9,752 nucleotides of DNA from Clostridia bacterium. GTDB taxonomy: Bacteria; Bacillota; Clostridia; CAKSNL01; HGM11501. The stretch covers positions 1 to 9,752 of the forward strand of contig JAUNRD010000045.1 in the NCBI GenBank assembly GCA_030535815.1. The letters run 5' to 3'. Positions 1-5,753 of this stretch are shown one piece after another. The stretch's first letter is position 1, and each line of letters opens with the position of its first letter. The notes under the pieces were generated by a model. The model searched no databases. It was not told the origin of the DNA and saw only the letters and a program-made list of their open reading frames with translations. Position numbers and translations under genes: made by a program.

Positions 1-1
1 G

Positions 2-112
2 GAATTTATAAAGACGGACGACCGTGCAGCAGCCTACCGTGACCTTGACTGGACAGAGGAATATTATCTTGCCGAAAACGGCGATCCGACGGATACCCAA
101 TCGGCACTTTAA
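2..112 (+). CDS. C-terminal end of an unidentified protein (partial)
   Basis: An open frame enters from the left edge and ends at TAA (110-112), giving 36 residues with an acidic, aromatic-rich tail (RDLDWTEEYYLAENGD near its middle). I do not recognise the family from this fragment. It is supported as coding because its stop codon is merged with a strong ribosome binding site (TAAGGAGG) for the next gene, the usual arrangement of translationally coupled genes in one operon. It is therefore probably the upstream operon partner of the short-chain dehydrogenase, perhaps a sugar-metabolism enzyme, but that is inference from position only. Confidence 0.6.
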   Translation, partial: EFIKTDDRAAAYRDLDWTEEYYLAENGDPTDTQSAL

Positions 113-117
113 GGAGG
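111..117 (+). promoter_or_regulatory. Ribosome binding site of the SDR gene, overlapping the upstream stop codon
   Basis: AAGGAGG is a perfect Shine-Dalgarno match, 6 bases before ATG 124. The upstream TAA stop (110-112) shares two bases with it, so a ribosome ending the upstream gene would sit on this site, which favours translational coupling. Confidence 0.85.
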
Positions 118-123
118 CAGAGT

Positions 124-852
124 ATGTTTAATCTTGAAGGAAAAAAGGCCCTTGTAACGGGCTCAACTCAAGGGATAGGCCTTGCGATTGCAAAAACCTT
201 ATCTGAATACGGAGCTACTGTTTTCATCCACTGCGGAAGCTCAGAGGAAAAAGCAAAAAATATTTCCTCGGAAATAAAAAACTCTTACCCGGTATGCGTA
301 AATCTGCTTGAAAAAGATGCTGCAGAAAAGCTTTATGCCGCAACGGGGGACGTTGATATCGTTATCTTAAACGCCTCAGTTCAGATAAAGAAAAAGTGGG
401 ACGAGATTACAGAAGAGGATATGTATAAGCAGTTTGACATCAATGTGAAATCCACTTTTCAGCTTATACAGAAATATGTTCCCAAAATGAAAGAAAACTC
501 ATGGGGCAGAATCATTACGGTTGGAAGCGTTCAGCAGTATAAGCCCCATAAGGAAATGACGTTTTATGCAGCGACAAAATCCGCCAATATGAATATTGTG
601 ACAAATCTGGCATCACAATTAGCACCCTTCGGGATAACCGTAAACAACATTGCACCGGGTGTGATTGCAACGCCGAGAAATGAAGAAGCCTTAAACGACG
701 ATAAGTACAGAGATATCGTTTTATCAAAAATTCCTGCAGGATATGCGGGAGAAGCTTATGATATAGCGGGGGGAGCGCTCCTTCTTTCAAGCGACGCGGG
801 GCGTTATATCACAGGTACCGACCTCATTATAGACGGCGGTATGCATTTATAA
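124..852 (+). CDS. Short-chain dehydrogenase/reductase (classical SDR, NAD(P)-dependent)
   Basis: A 242-residue protein, the usual length for a classical SDR, which reduces or oxidises a carbonyl/alcohol with NAD(P)(H) in the cytoplasm. The Rossmann cofactor loop TGSTQGIG lies at residues 12-19, the structural Asn at N107, and the catalytic set is S135 (GSV), Y148 and K152 (YAATK). The substrate-loop region (NNIAPGVIATP) and the C-terminal IDGGMHL are also typical. The usual NNAG motif reads LNAS at 82-85, a mild deviation. The start is fixed by the AAGGAGG site. The closest generic labels are 3-oxoacyl-ACP reductase or gluconate/fructuronate-type sugar dehydrogenase, and the sequence alone does not decide. 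Its sugar-enzyme neighbours favour a sugar or sugar-acid substrate (inference). It is probably the last gene of its operon because a terminator follows at once. Confidence 0.93.
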   Translation: MFNLEGKKALVTGSTQGIGLAIAKTLSEYGATVFIHCGSSEEKAKNISSEIKNSYPVCVNLLEKDAAEKLYAATGDVDIVILNASVQIKKKWDEITEEDMYKQFDINVKSTFQLIQKYVPKMKENSWGRIITVGSVQQYKPHKEMTFYAATKSANMNIVTNLASQLAPFGITVNNIAPGVIATPRNEEALNDDKYRDIVLSKIPAGYAGEAYDIAGGALLLSSDAGRYITGTDLIIDGGMHL

Positions 853-857
853 GAGTT

Positions 858-883
858 AAGCACTGTTTCGACAGTGCTTTTTT
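858..883 (+). terminator. Rho-independent terminator after the SDR gene
   Basis: A perfect 9-bp stem (AAGCACTGT / ACAGTGCTT) with a TTCG tetraloop is followed by a run of six T. It lies 5 bases after the SDR stop codon and separates that operon from the hexosaminidase gene. Confidence 0.92.
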
Positions 884-922
884 ATGTCAAAATAAATCAA
901 TCAAAGAGGCAAATTAAAATCA

Positions 923-951
923 TAGACTTTTATAAGATAGTGTGATATACT
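923..951 (+). promoter_or_regulatory. Predicted sigma-A promoter of the GH20 hexosaminidase gene
   Basis: The -35 TAGACT (4 of 6 matches), a 17-bp spacer and the -10 TATACT (946-951), preceded by TGTG (941-944), form an extended -10 promoter of the Gram-positive TRTG type. Transcription should start near 958, leaving a leader of about 50 bases that contains an inverted repeat. Confidence 0.7.
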
Positions 952-969
952 GATAAAAATTACAGTCTG

Positions 970-991
970 ATTTGTTATGGTGAAAACAAAT
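970..991 (+). promoter_or_regulatory. Inverted repeat in the hexosaminidase leader (candidate operator or RNA hairpin)
   Basis: ATTTGTT (970-976) and AACAAAT (985-991) are perfect 7-base inverted arms separated by 8 bases. The repeat lies between the predicted transcription start and the Shine-Dalgarno sequence (AAGGAG, 995-1000). The position fits either a repressor operator just downstream of the promoter or a weak AU-rich hairpin close to the ribosome binding site. No regulator gene is visible, and the motif is not one I can assign to a known family. Confidence 0.4.
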
Positions 992-1007
992 ATTAAGGAG
1001 TGTTTCT

Positions 1008-2615
1008 ATGAAAATTAAAAGCATACCGCAGGCTAAAAATGCCGTTTACGGAAACGAGTCGGAATTTTCCCTTCCGCTTAATATTTCTCTTGACAATTAC
1101 AAAGAAAAAGCGAAAACACTGATAGATGCACTGTTCTGCGACTATGCGGTAACCGGCACTGAAGGAACCATAAAAGCAAGTTTTGATAAAAACTTAAAGA
1201 TAAAAGGCGAATACAGCCTTAAAATATCGTCGGGAAAGGCGCATATAACCTACGGCGACTATGAGGGCTTAAGAAATGCTTTGGCACATATAAGTAATAT
1301 CTTAAAAATAAGAGAAGGTAAGGCATATCTTCCTGAGTGCGATTTTTCCGATAAGCCAAGGTTTACACACCGCGGAGTTATGATAGACCTTGCAAGGGGA
1401 ATTCCGGACAAGGAACGCTTTCTGGATGATCTGGCACTTATGGCAAAGGCAAAAATCAACATTCTTCATCTGCATCTTTCAGACAATAAAGGTTTTGCAA
1501 TTAAGCTTTCCTCGCTTAAAGAAGAAATGTTTATAGAAAATGCTTACGGGATTTCAGAAATGAAGGAACTGATTAAACTTTGTGACGCTCTCGGATTTAA
1601 TATAATCCCCGAATTTGACTGCCCGGGTCACAGCGGAAAGCTTGTTGAATGCTATCCTGATTTAACATGCGAAACAGACCTACAAGAGCAAAGCAAGTGG
1701 ACTCCCTGCATTGGCGAGGAAAGTGTTTTCAAGATATATGAGAACATAATTGATGAGCTTTGCGAAATTTTCCCCGGTGAATATTTCCACATCGGAGGAG
1801 ATGAGCTTTCCTTTGACGATTTGGGGCTTGTGGCAAAATGCCATTGGGCCGATTGCAAAAAGTGTAACGCCCTTATGAAGGAAAAAGGCATAGCCGATGT
1901 GCAGGATTTATACTATTATGTAATGACAAATGTTTGCGAAATGGTTAAAAAGAACGGAAAGACCGTTATAATGTGGAACGACCAGATTGATACGGAAAGG
2001 GATGTTAAGCTGCCTTCTGACATTATACTTCATTTCTGGAGAGTTGCCGCACCCATGAGAGGGCCTCATATAAACGTATCAATGAACAGCCAGTTAAAGA
2101 CGGGAAGAAAAATGATAAACTCTCACTATCCCGAGGCTTATGTGGATATCGACTATACCCACGAAAGAGCAAACAGAGAAGATACCATAGGGGACTGGAA
2201 AATTGACGAACGCCCTTATAGCGATGATGAACTTAAAAAGAATATTATGGGAAGCGAAATGTGTGCCTGGGATTACGGCAACGAAAAGGATTCTCCGCAT
2301 TACAGCTATACGTTACCTTCGGAAATTTTGATTTACGGCGATAAAATGTGGAATAACGAATATTTCACCATTGACGAAGAATATGAAAAGGCACTTACAA
2401 GAATTCTTTTGGGCTTTACCTGCCCTGATGACTTAAATGTATTTGCCTGCCTTGGGGGTGCTCTTCTTCCGAGGAAAAATGAAAGGTGCATTACTTCGAA
2501 AATCACAAAGGAGAAAGCTTTCCTTCTTGAAACAAAAAACGCTCTTTCGAAAATTCCGGGACGCCTTTCGAAGATTTACACAGAGTGCATAGTAGAAGCA
2601 CTTGAGAAAATATGA
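1008..2615 (+). CDS. Beta-N-acetylhexosaminidase, glycoside hydrolase family 20
   Basis: This 535-residue protein should release terminal beta-linked GlcNAc/GalNAc by the GH20 substrate-assisted mechanism. Residues 1 to about 118 form the small alpha/beta domain that precedes the GH20 barrel. The barrel begins with RGVMIDLARG (122-131; D127 and R130 fit the sugar-binding Asp/Arg). EFDCPGHSG is at 202-210, and HIGGDE at 261-266 supplies the Asp265-Glu266 pair (oxazoline-stabilising Asp and acid/base Glu). W323-N324-D325, W344 and W421 (EMCAWDYG) fit the aromatic pocket. About 95 further C-terminal residues, mostly helix-like, are not assigned. There is no signal peptide, so the enzyme is cytoplasmic and would act on imported oligosaccharides. 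The start has AAGGAG 7 bases upstream. It is a single-gene unit between a promoter and a terminator. The fold call is firm; the exact linkage specificity is open. Confidence 0.93.
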   Translation: MKIKSIPQAKNAVYGNESEFSLPLNISLDNYKEKAKTLIDALFCDYAVTGTEGTIKASFDKNLKIKGEYSLKISSGKAHITYGDYEGLRNALAHISNILKIREGKAYLPECDFSDKPRFTHRGVMIDLARGIPDKERFLDDLALMAKAKINILHLHLSDNKGFAIKLSSLKEEMFIENAYGISEMKELIKLCDALGFNIIPEFDCPGHSGKLVECYPDLTCETDLQEQSKWTPCIGEESVFKIYENIIDELCEIFPGEYFHIGGDELSFDDLGLVAKCHWADCKKCNALMKEKGIADVQDLYYYVMTNVCEMVKKNGKTVIMWNDQIDTERDVKLPSDIILHFWRVAAPMRGPHINVSMNSQLKTGRKMINSHYPEAYVDIDYTHERANREDTIGDWKIDERPYSDDELKKNIMGSEMCAWDYGNEKDSPHYSYTLPSEILIYGDKMWNNEYFTIDEEYEKALTRILLGFTCPDDLNVFACLGGALLPRKNERCITSKITKEKAFLLETKNALSKIPGRLSKIYTECIVEALEKI

Positions 2616-2655
2616 AAAAACGCTGCCTTCATCAGAAGGCAGCACTTGTTTTTTT
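2616..2655 (+). terminator. Terminator after the GH20 gene
   Basis: GCTGCCTTC (2622-2630) and GAAGGCAGC (2635-2643) form a perfect 9-bp stem with an ATCA loop. A run of seven T (2649-2655) follows after a 5-base spacer. A-rich bases at 2616-2621 can pair with GTTTTT (2648-2653), leaving an ACTT bulge. The hairpin starts immediately after the GH20 stop codon. The spacer makes the terminator a little less canonical and possibly leaky. Confidence 0.8.
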
Positions 2656-2674
2656 AAGAGCAATGTGGTATACT
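2646..2674 (+). promoter_or_regulatory. Predicted promoter of the esterase/alkyltransferase pair, overlapping the terminator
   Basis: The -35 TTGTTT (weak, 3 of 6), a 17-bp spacer and the -10 TATACT (2669-2674), preceded by TGTG (2664-2667), give an extended -10 promoter. Its -10 block TGTGGTATACT is one base different from that of the GH20 gene (TGTGATATACT at 941-951). The -35 lies in the T-tract of the preceding terminator. Confidence 0.6.
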
Positions 2675-2710
2675 ATTTACATAAACTAATTGAGAAGAGT
2701 GGAATTTACA

Positions 2711-4252
2711 ATGAAGCTTGCAAGTATATTTACAGACCATATGGTACTGCAGAGGGATATGCCCCTGTGCATATTCGGAACGGGCGAGGGAAAGGTGAAA
2801 GTGACGTTTTTAGGCGAAACGGCGGAAGGTACATCTGAAAACGGAAAATGGCGTGCGAAACTTTCGCCAAAGCCCTTTGGCGGCCCCTATGAAATGAAAA
2901 TAGACCTTGGCGGAAAAGAACTTGTTTTAAGAGATATTTTAATCGGAGACGTGTTTTTAGCTTCCGGGCAGTCAAATATGGAGATGCCGCTTTTCGCCAC
3001 GGAATCGGGCTTTTCGGACGCAAAGAATTGCGATAACAACGCCATCCGCTACTTCACCGTGCCGAGAAGATACAAAAAGGGCGTTGATACATACGGATAC
3101 CACTTTGCGGATGTCTATAACTGCGATACGCCATGGCAGATAAAAACGGAGGAAGCAGCGCTTAATTTTACTGCAATAGGTCACTACTTTGCAGAGTATC
3201 TCCAAAGGAAAGTAAACGTGCCCATAGGCATCATTTCCTGCAACTGGGGCGGACGCAGAATTGAAGCTTTTATCGAAAAGTCGTACTTTTACGGAGTACC
3301 GTCTTTAGATGGGCAGATTAAAGAATTTACGGAATTTGTATCTTCCCTTGATATGGGAAAGTATGAAAAAGAATTTGATAAGTTTACAAGAGATGTGGAA
3401 ATATATATAAAAGAAAAACACAAGGGAAGACTTGATGATACAAGGCGCCTCGGCGTTTATGCCGCGGTACCTAAGGCAAACCTGGATGATTTTCCGCAGA
3501 AACTAAAAGGCCCTTACGACTCGGTATCACCCTCTGTTTTGTGGGAAAGTATGTTTTCTGAAATTGTACCCTTCAAAGTCAGGGCGATGCTATGGTATCA
3601 GGGTGAGTCCAACGGATATGACAGGGACTACCTTGAAAAATACCTTACCTTCTTAAAGTGCATAAGAGAAAAGTTTGAATGCGATATGGATGTGTACGCC
3701 GTGGAGCTTGCACCCTATATAGGAAGCCACGCCGACTTAAAGGAGATTGCTGACCTTAAGTTTATAACCGGGAACAACTGGGCGTTTTTAAGGGAAGCGC
3801 AGCAACAGGCGACAGTTATGGGCGAAAAAAACCACCTTGTCACATCGGCAGAGCAGGGGGATATCTTTGAAATTCACCCCAAGCGCAAAAAGGAAATTGC
3901 AAGGCGTCTTTTCTTAAAGGCTATGAAATACACCTACGGAATGGATATTTTAGCAGATCAGCCTATATTCAAATCGGTGGAATTCAAGGACGGAAAGGCG
4001 TATATAACACTTTATAATGCAGACGGCTTATACGGACAGACCGGCGGTGTGGAAATGCTTATCGCAGGGAAGGATAAGGTGCTTAAGAGAGGTTTTGTGA
4101 AAATCACGGAGGATAACCGTTTAGAAGTATATTCGCCAGAAGTGCCGGAACCGGAAATTGTGCGATACGGCTTTGGTATGTACTATTTCGGAAAGCATAT
4201 CTATAACAGCGCAGGGCTTCCTCTTGCACCCTTCAGAACGGATAAGGACTGA
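2711..4252 (+). CDS. Sialate O-acetylesterase-family protein (SGNH hydrolase)
   Basis: A 513-residue esterase predicted to remove O-acetyl groups from sialic acids or other acetylated sugars. Residues 1 to about 80 are a beta-rich N-terminal domain beginning with the family-typical SIFTDHMVLQRDMP. The SGNH part has the nucleophile block ASGQSNMEMPL (S88), the CNWGG block (N178) and the family hallmark WYQGESN (295-301). The catalytic His is H389 in EIHPKRK, where many relatives have DIHP. There is no signal peptide, so it acts in the cytoplasm, next to a GH20 hexosaminidase. ATG 2711 is preferred because family members begin at this point. An in-frame TTG at 2690 would lie within about 10 bases of the predicted transcription start and has no ribosome binding site. 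The site before 2711 is itself weak (AGAGTGG-like). Family members also act on acetylated xylan, so sialate is not certain. Confidence 0.88.
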   Translation: MKLASIFTDHMVLQRDMPLCIFGTGEGKVKVTFLGETAEGTSENGKWRAKLSPKPFGGPYEMKIDLGGKELVLRDILIGDVFLASGQSNMEMPLFATESGFSDAKNCDNNAIRYFTVPRRYKKGVDTYGYHFADVYNCDTPWQIKTEEAALNFTAIGHYFAEYLQRKVNVPIGIISCNWGGRRIEAFIEKSYFYGVPSLDGQIKEFTEFVSSLDMGKYEKEFDKFTRDVEIYIKEKHKGRLDDTRRLGVYAAVPKANLDDFPQKLKGPYDSVSPSVLWESMFSEIVPFKVRAMLWYQGESNGYDRDYLEKYLTFLKCIREKFECDMDVYAVELAPYIGSHADLKEIADLKFITGNNWAFLREAQQQATVMGEKNHLVTSAEQGDIFEIHPKRKKEIARRLFLKAMKYTYGMDILADQPIFKSVEFKDGKAYITLYNADGLYGQTGGVEMLIAGKDKVLKRGFVKITEDNRLEVYSPEVPEPEIVRYGFGMYYFGKHIYNSAGLPLAPFRTDKD

Positions 4253-4259
4253 AAGTAAA

Positions 4260-4739
4260 ATGAAATATAAAAGCTTTTATAAAACACCCGAAGGTTTTTC
4301 CGATATGGTTATGATAAGTGACGGCGAGGCTCTTACAAACCTTTATTTTGAAGGAAGCCGTGATGAAAAAAAGGCAGATAAATTTTCAGAAGAAAGAGAA
4401 CTTGAAATTTTCAGGGAAACCAAAAAGTGGCTTGATATCTATTTCGGCGGAAACGTTCCTGACTTTACTCCGAAATACAAAATAGAAAACCTAACCCCTT
4501 TCAGAAAAGAAGTAAGTGATATGATGATAAAAATCCCTTACGGAAAAACCGTAACCTACGGCTTTATCGCAAAGGAAATAGCGAAAAAGCAGGGCAGGGA
4601 AAAAATGTCCGCTCAGGCGGTGGGCGGTGCCGTTGGGTGGAACCCCTTATGCATCATAATTCCCTGTCACAGAGTGGTTGGGAAAAAGGGAAAACTCACC
4701 GGCTACGGCGGCGGAATGGAAAACAAAACAGCTCTTTGA
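4260..4739 (+). CDS. ogt: Methylated-DNA--[protein]-cysteine S-methyltransferase
   Basis: A 159-residue O6-alkylguanine-DNA alkyltransferase, which transfers the alkyl group from damaged guanine to its own cysteine in a suicide reaction. The N-terminal ribonuclease-H-like part covers residues 1 to about 75. The DNA-binding part has TPFRKEV, the IPYGKTVTYG helix region, AQAVGGAVGWNP and the active-site motif IPCHRVVG with acceptor C136. The start ATG lies 7 bases after the esterase stop codon, with only a weak upstream site (AAGG, 12 bases away), so it is probably translated by coupling. A longer upstream reading in the same frame would lie inside the esterase gene and is rejected. The protein stops at GGMENKTAL; relatives usually continue several residues with LLxxE, so the C-terminus may be trimmed by a one-base change. 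The core is intact and it should be active. The ogt symbol is by family and could equally be adaB. Confidence 0.92.
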   Translation: MKYKSFYKTPEGFSDMVMISDGEALTNLYFEGSRDEKKADKFSEERELEIFRETKKWLDIYFGGNVPDFTPKYKIENLTPFRKEVSDMMIKIPYGKTVTYGFIAKEIAKKQGREKMSAQAVGGAVGWNPLCIIIPCHRVVGKKGKLTGYGGGMENKTAL

Positions 4740-4755
4740 AGACTTGAAAAAACTA

Positions 4756-4784
4756 TTGACTAAAACGTATCTATAATGTAAAAT
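4756..4784 (+). promoter_or_regulatory. Predicted promoter of the D-aminotransferase gene
   Basis: The -35 TTGACT (5 of 6), a 17-bp spacer and the -10 TAAAAT (4779-4784, 5 of 6) give a good sigma-A promoter, with transcription starting near 4791. A perfect TATAAT at 4772-4777 lies only 10 bp from the same -35 and has only a weak alternative partner (AAAACT at 4749-4754). Confidence 0.65.
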
Positions 4785-4805
4785 AAAATACGATTCTTGA
4801 AAGTA

Positions 4806-4812
4806 AAAGGAG
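4806..4812 (+). promoter_or_regulatory. Ribosome binding site that selects ATG 4820
   Basis: AAAGGAG lies 7 bases before ATG 4820 but only 1 base before the in-frame ATG at 4814. Spacing therefore favours 4820 as the real start. Confidence 0.8.
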
Positions 4813-4819
4813 AATGAAT

Positions 4820-5707
4820 ATGCCCGGACTTCTTAAAAATTTAGGATTTTACGACGGCAAATATGATTTAATTGAAAATATAAACATTCCTATGACCGAC
4901 AGAGTGTGCTGGTTTGGTGACGGCGTTTACGATGCAACGGCAACGAGAAACGGCGTTATCTATTGCCTGGATGACCACATCGACCGCTTTTTTAATTCTG
5001 CTTCAATGGTGGAAATTGAAATTCCCTATACAAAGGATGAATTGAAAGAGCTTCTTTTAGACCTTGTTTCAAAGGTTGATACAAGCGAAACTAACGGCGA
5101 AACATTTTTATACTGGCAGATAACAAGAGGGGCAAACATTCCCCGAAATCACATTTTCCCCAAAAACGCCAAAGCAAACCTCTGGGTAACGGTTACTCCC
5201 AGAAAGCTTGCTGATATTTACAGAAGGGCGAAAATAATCACCTATGAGGATATCCGTTTTTATATGTGCCATATAAAAACCCTTTGCCTTCTTCCCAGCG
5301 TTCTTGCATCTGAAGCGGCTGAAAGAGCGGGGGCAGAGGAATGCGTTATGTACCGCAAGGAAGCGGACGGCATAAAAAACAGAGTGACGGAAGGCGCACA
5401 CACCAACGTTCACTGCTTAAAGGACGGAAAGCTTTATACAGCACCCCTTGACAATCTTGTACTTCCCGGAATTGCAAGAAAGAACTTGATCAAGGTTTGC
5501 AACAAATTGGGAGTTCCCGTAGTGGAAGAGCCCTATTCACTGGAATTTTTGCTTGATGCCGATGAAATTATGCTTTCTTCAAGCTCCAACTTCTGTATCG
5601 TTGCAACCCACATTGACGATAAAGAGGTGGGCGGAAAAGCAGGCGAGCTTTTAAGAAAAATCCAGGATGCTTTGGTTGAAGACTATATTACAAGCACAAA
5701 CATATAA
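4820..5707 (+). CDS. dat: D-amino acid aminotransferase (class IV, PLP-dependent)
   Basis: A 295-residue cytoplasmic enzyme that exchanges amino groups between D-amino acids and 2-oxo acids, typically making D-glutamate and D-alanine for peptidoglycan. It fits the Bacillus D-amino acid aminotransferase along its length: DRVCWFGDGVYD near the start; TRGANIPRNH with R109-x-H111, the carboxylate-binding Arg/His pattern of the D-specific branch; HIKTLCLLPSV with PLP-lysine K153; VTEGAHTN with E191; and LPGIARK as the cofactor phosphate region. These favour D-aminotransferase over branched-chain aminotransferase or aminodeoxychorismate lyase. The start was chosen by ribosome binding site spacing (ATG 4820, not 4814). 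It has its own promoter and ends at a strong terminator, so it is probably monocistronic. No link to the neighbouring glycan genes is apparent. Confidence 0.92.
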   Translation: MPGLLKNLGFYDGKYDLIENINIPMTDRVCWFGDGVYDATATRNGVIYCLDDHIDRFFNSASMVEIEIPYTKDELKELLLDLVSKVDTSETNGETFLYWQITRGANIPRNHIFPKNAKANLWVTVTPRKLADIYRRAKIITYEDIRFYMCHIKTLCLLPSVLASEAAERAGAEECVMYRKEADGIKNRVTEGAHTNVHCLKDGKLYTAPLDNLVLPGIARKNLIKVCNKLGVPVVEEPYSLEFLLDADEIMLSSSSNFCIVATHIDDKEVGGKAGELLRKIQDALVEDYITSTNI

Positions 5708-5741
5708 AAAAGGGGAACTATCGCTTGATAGTTCCCCTTTT
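5708..5741. terminator. Bidirectional terminator between convergent genes
   Basis: The arms at 5708-5722 and 5727-5741 form a perfect 15-bp stem (AAAAGGGGAACTATC and its complement) around a GCTT loop. An A-run on the left and a T-run on the right give U-tracts on either strand. It starts at the base after the aminotransferase stop codon and lies 12 bases from the stop codon of the - strand rhamnosidase-like gene, so it can end both transcripts. Confidence 0.93.
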
Positions 5742-5753
5742 AATTTATAAAAG

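Noticed and set aside
2690..2710. Upstream TTG start for the esterase (7 extra residues)
   Set aside because: It has no ribosome binding site, lies about 10 bases from the predicted transcription start, and the family-typical N-terminus begins at ATG 2711.
4158..4259. N-terminal extension of the alkyltransferase into the esterase gene
   Set aside because: The extra residues match nothing in the family, overlap conserved esterase coding sequence, and ATG 4260 gives the normal protein beginning.
4756..4777. TTGACT and TATAAT as one promoter
   Set aside because: The spacer is only 10 bp, too short for sigma-A. The same -35 pairs with TAAAAT at 4779-4784 at 17 bp.
4766..4792. CGTAT-N17-ATACG inverted repeat around the aminotransferase promoter
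   Set aside because: The arms are only 5 bases in AT-rich DNA; this is expected by chance and does not extend.
4814..4819. Alternative ATG two codons upstream for the aminotransferase
   Set aside because: It is only one base from the Shine-Dalgarno sequence; ATG 4820 has the proper 7-base spacing.
5108..5413. About 100-codon antisense open frame within the aminotransferase gene
   Set aside because: It has no good ribosome binding site or recognisable protein features and lies opposite conserved catalytic coding sequence.
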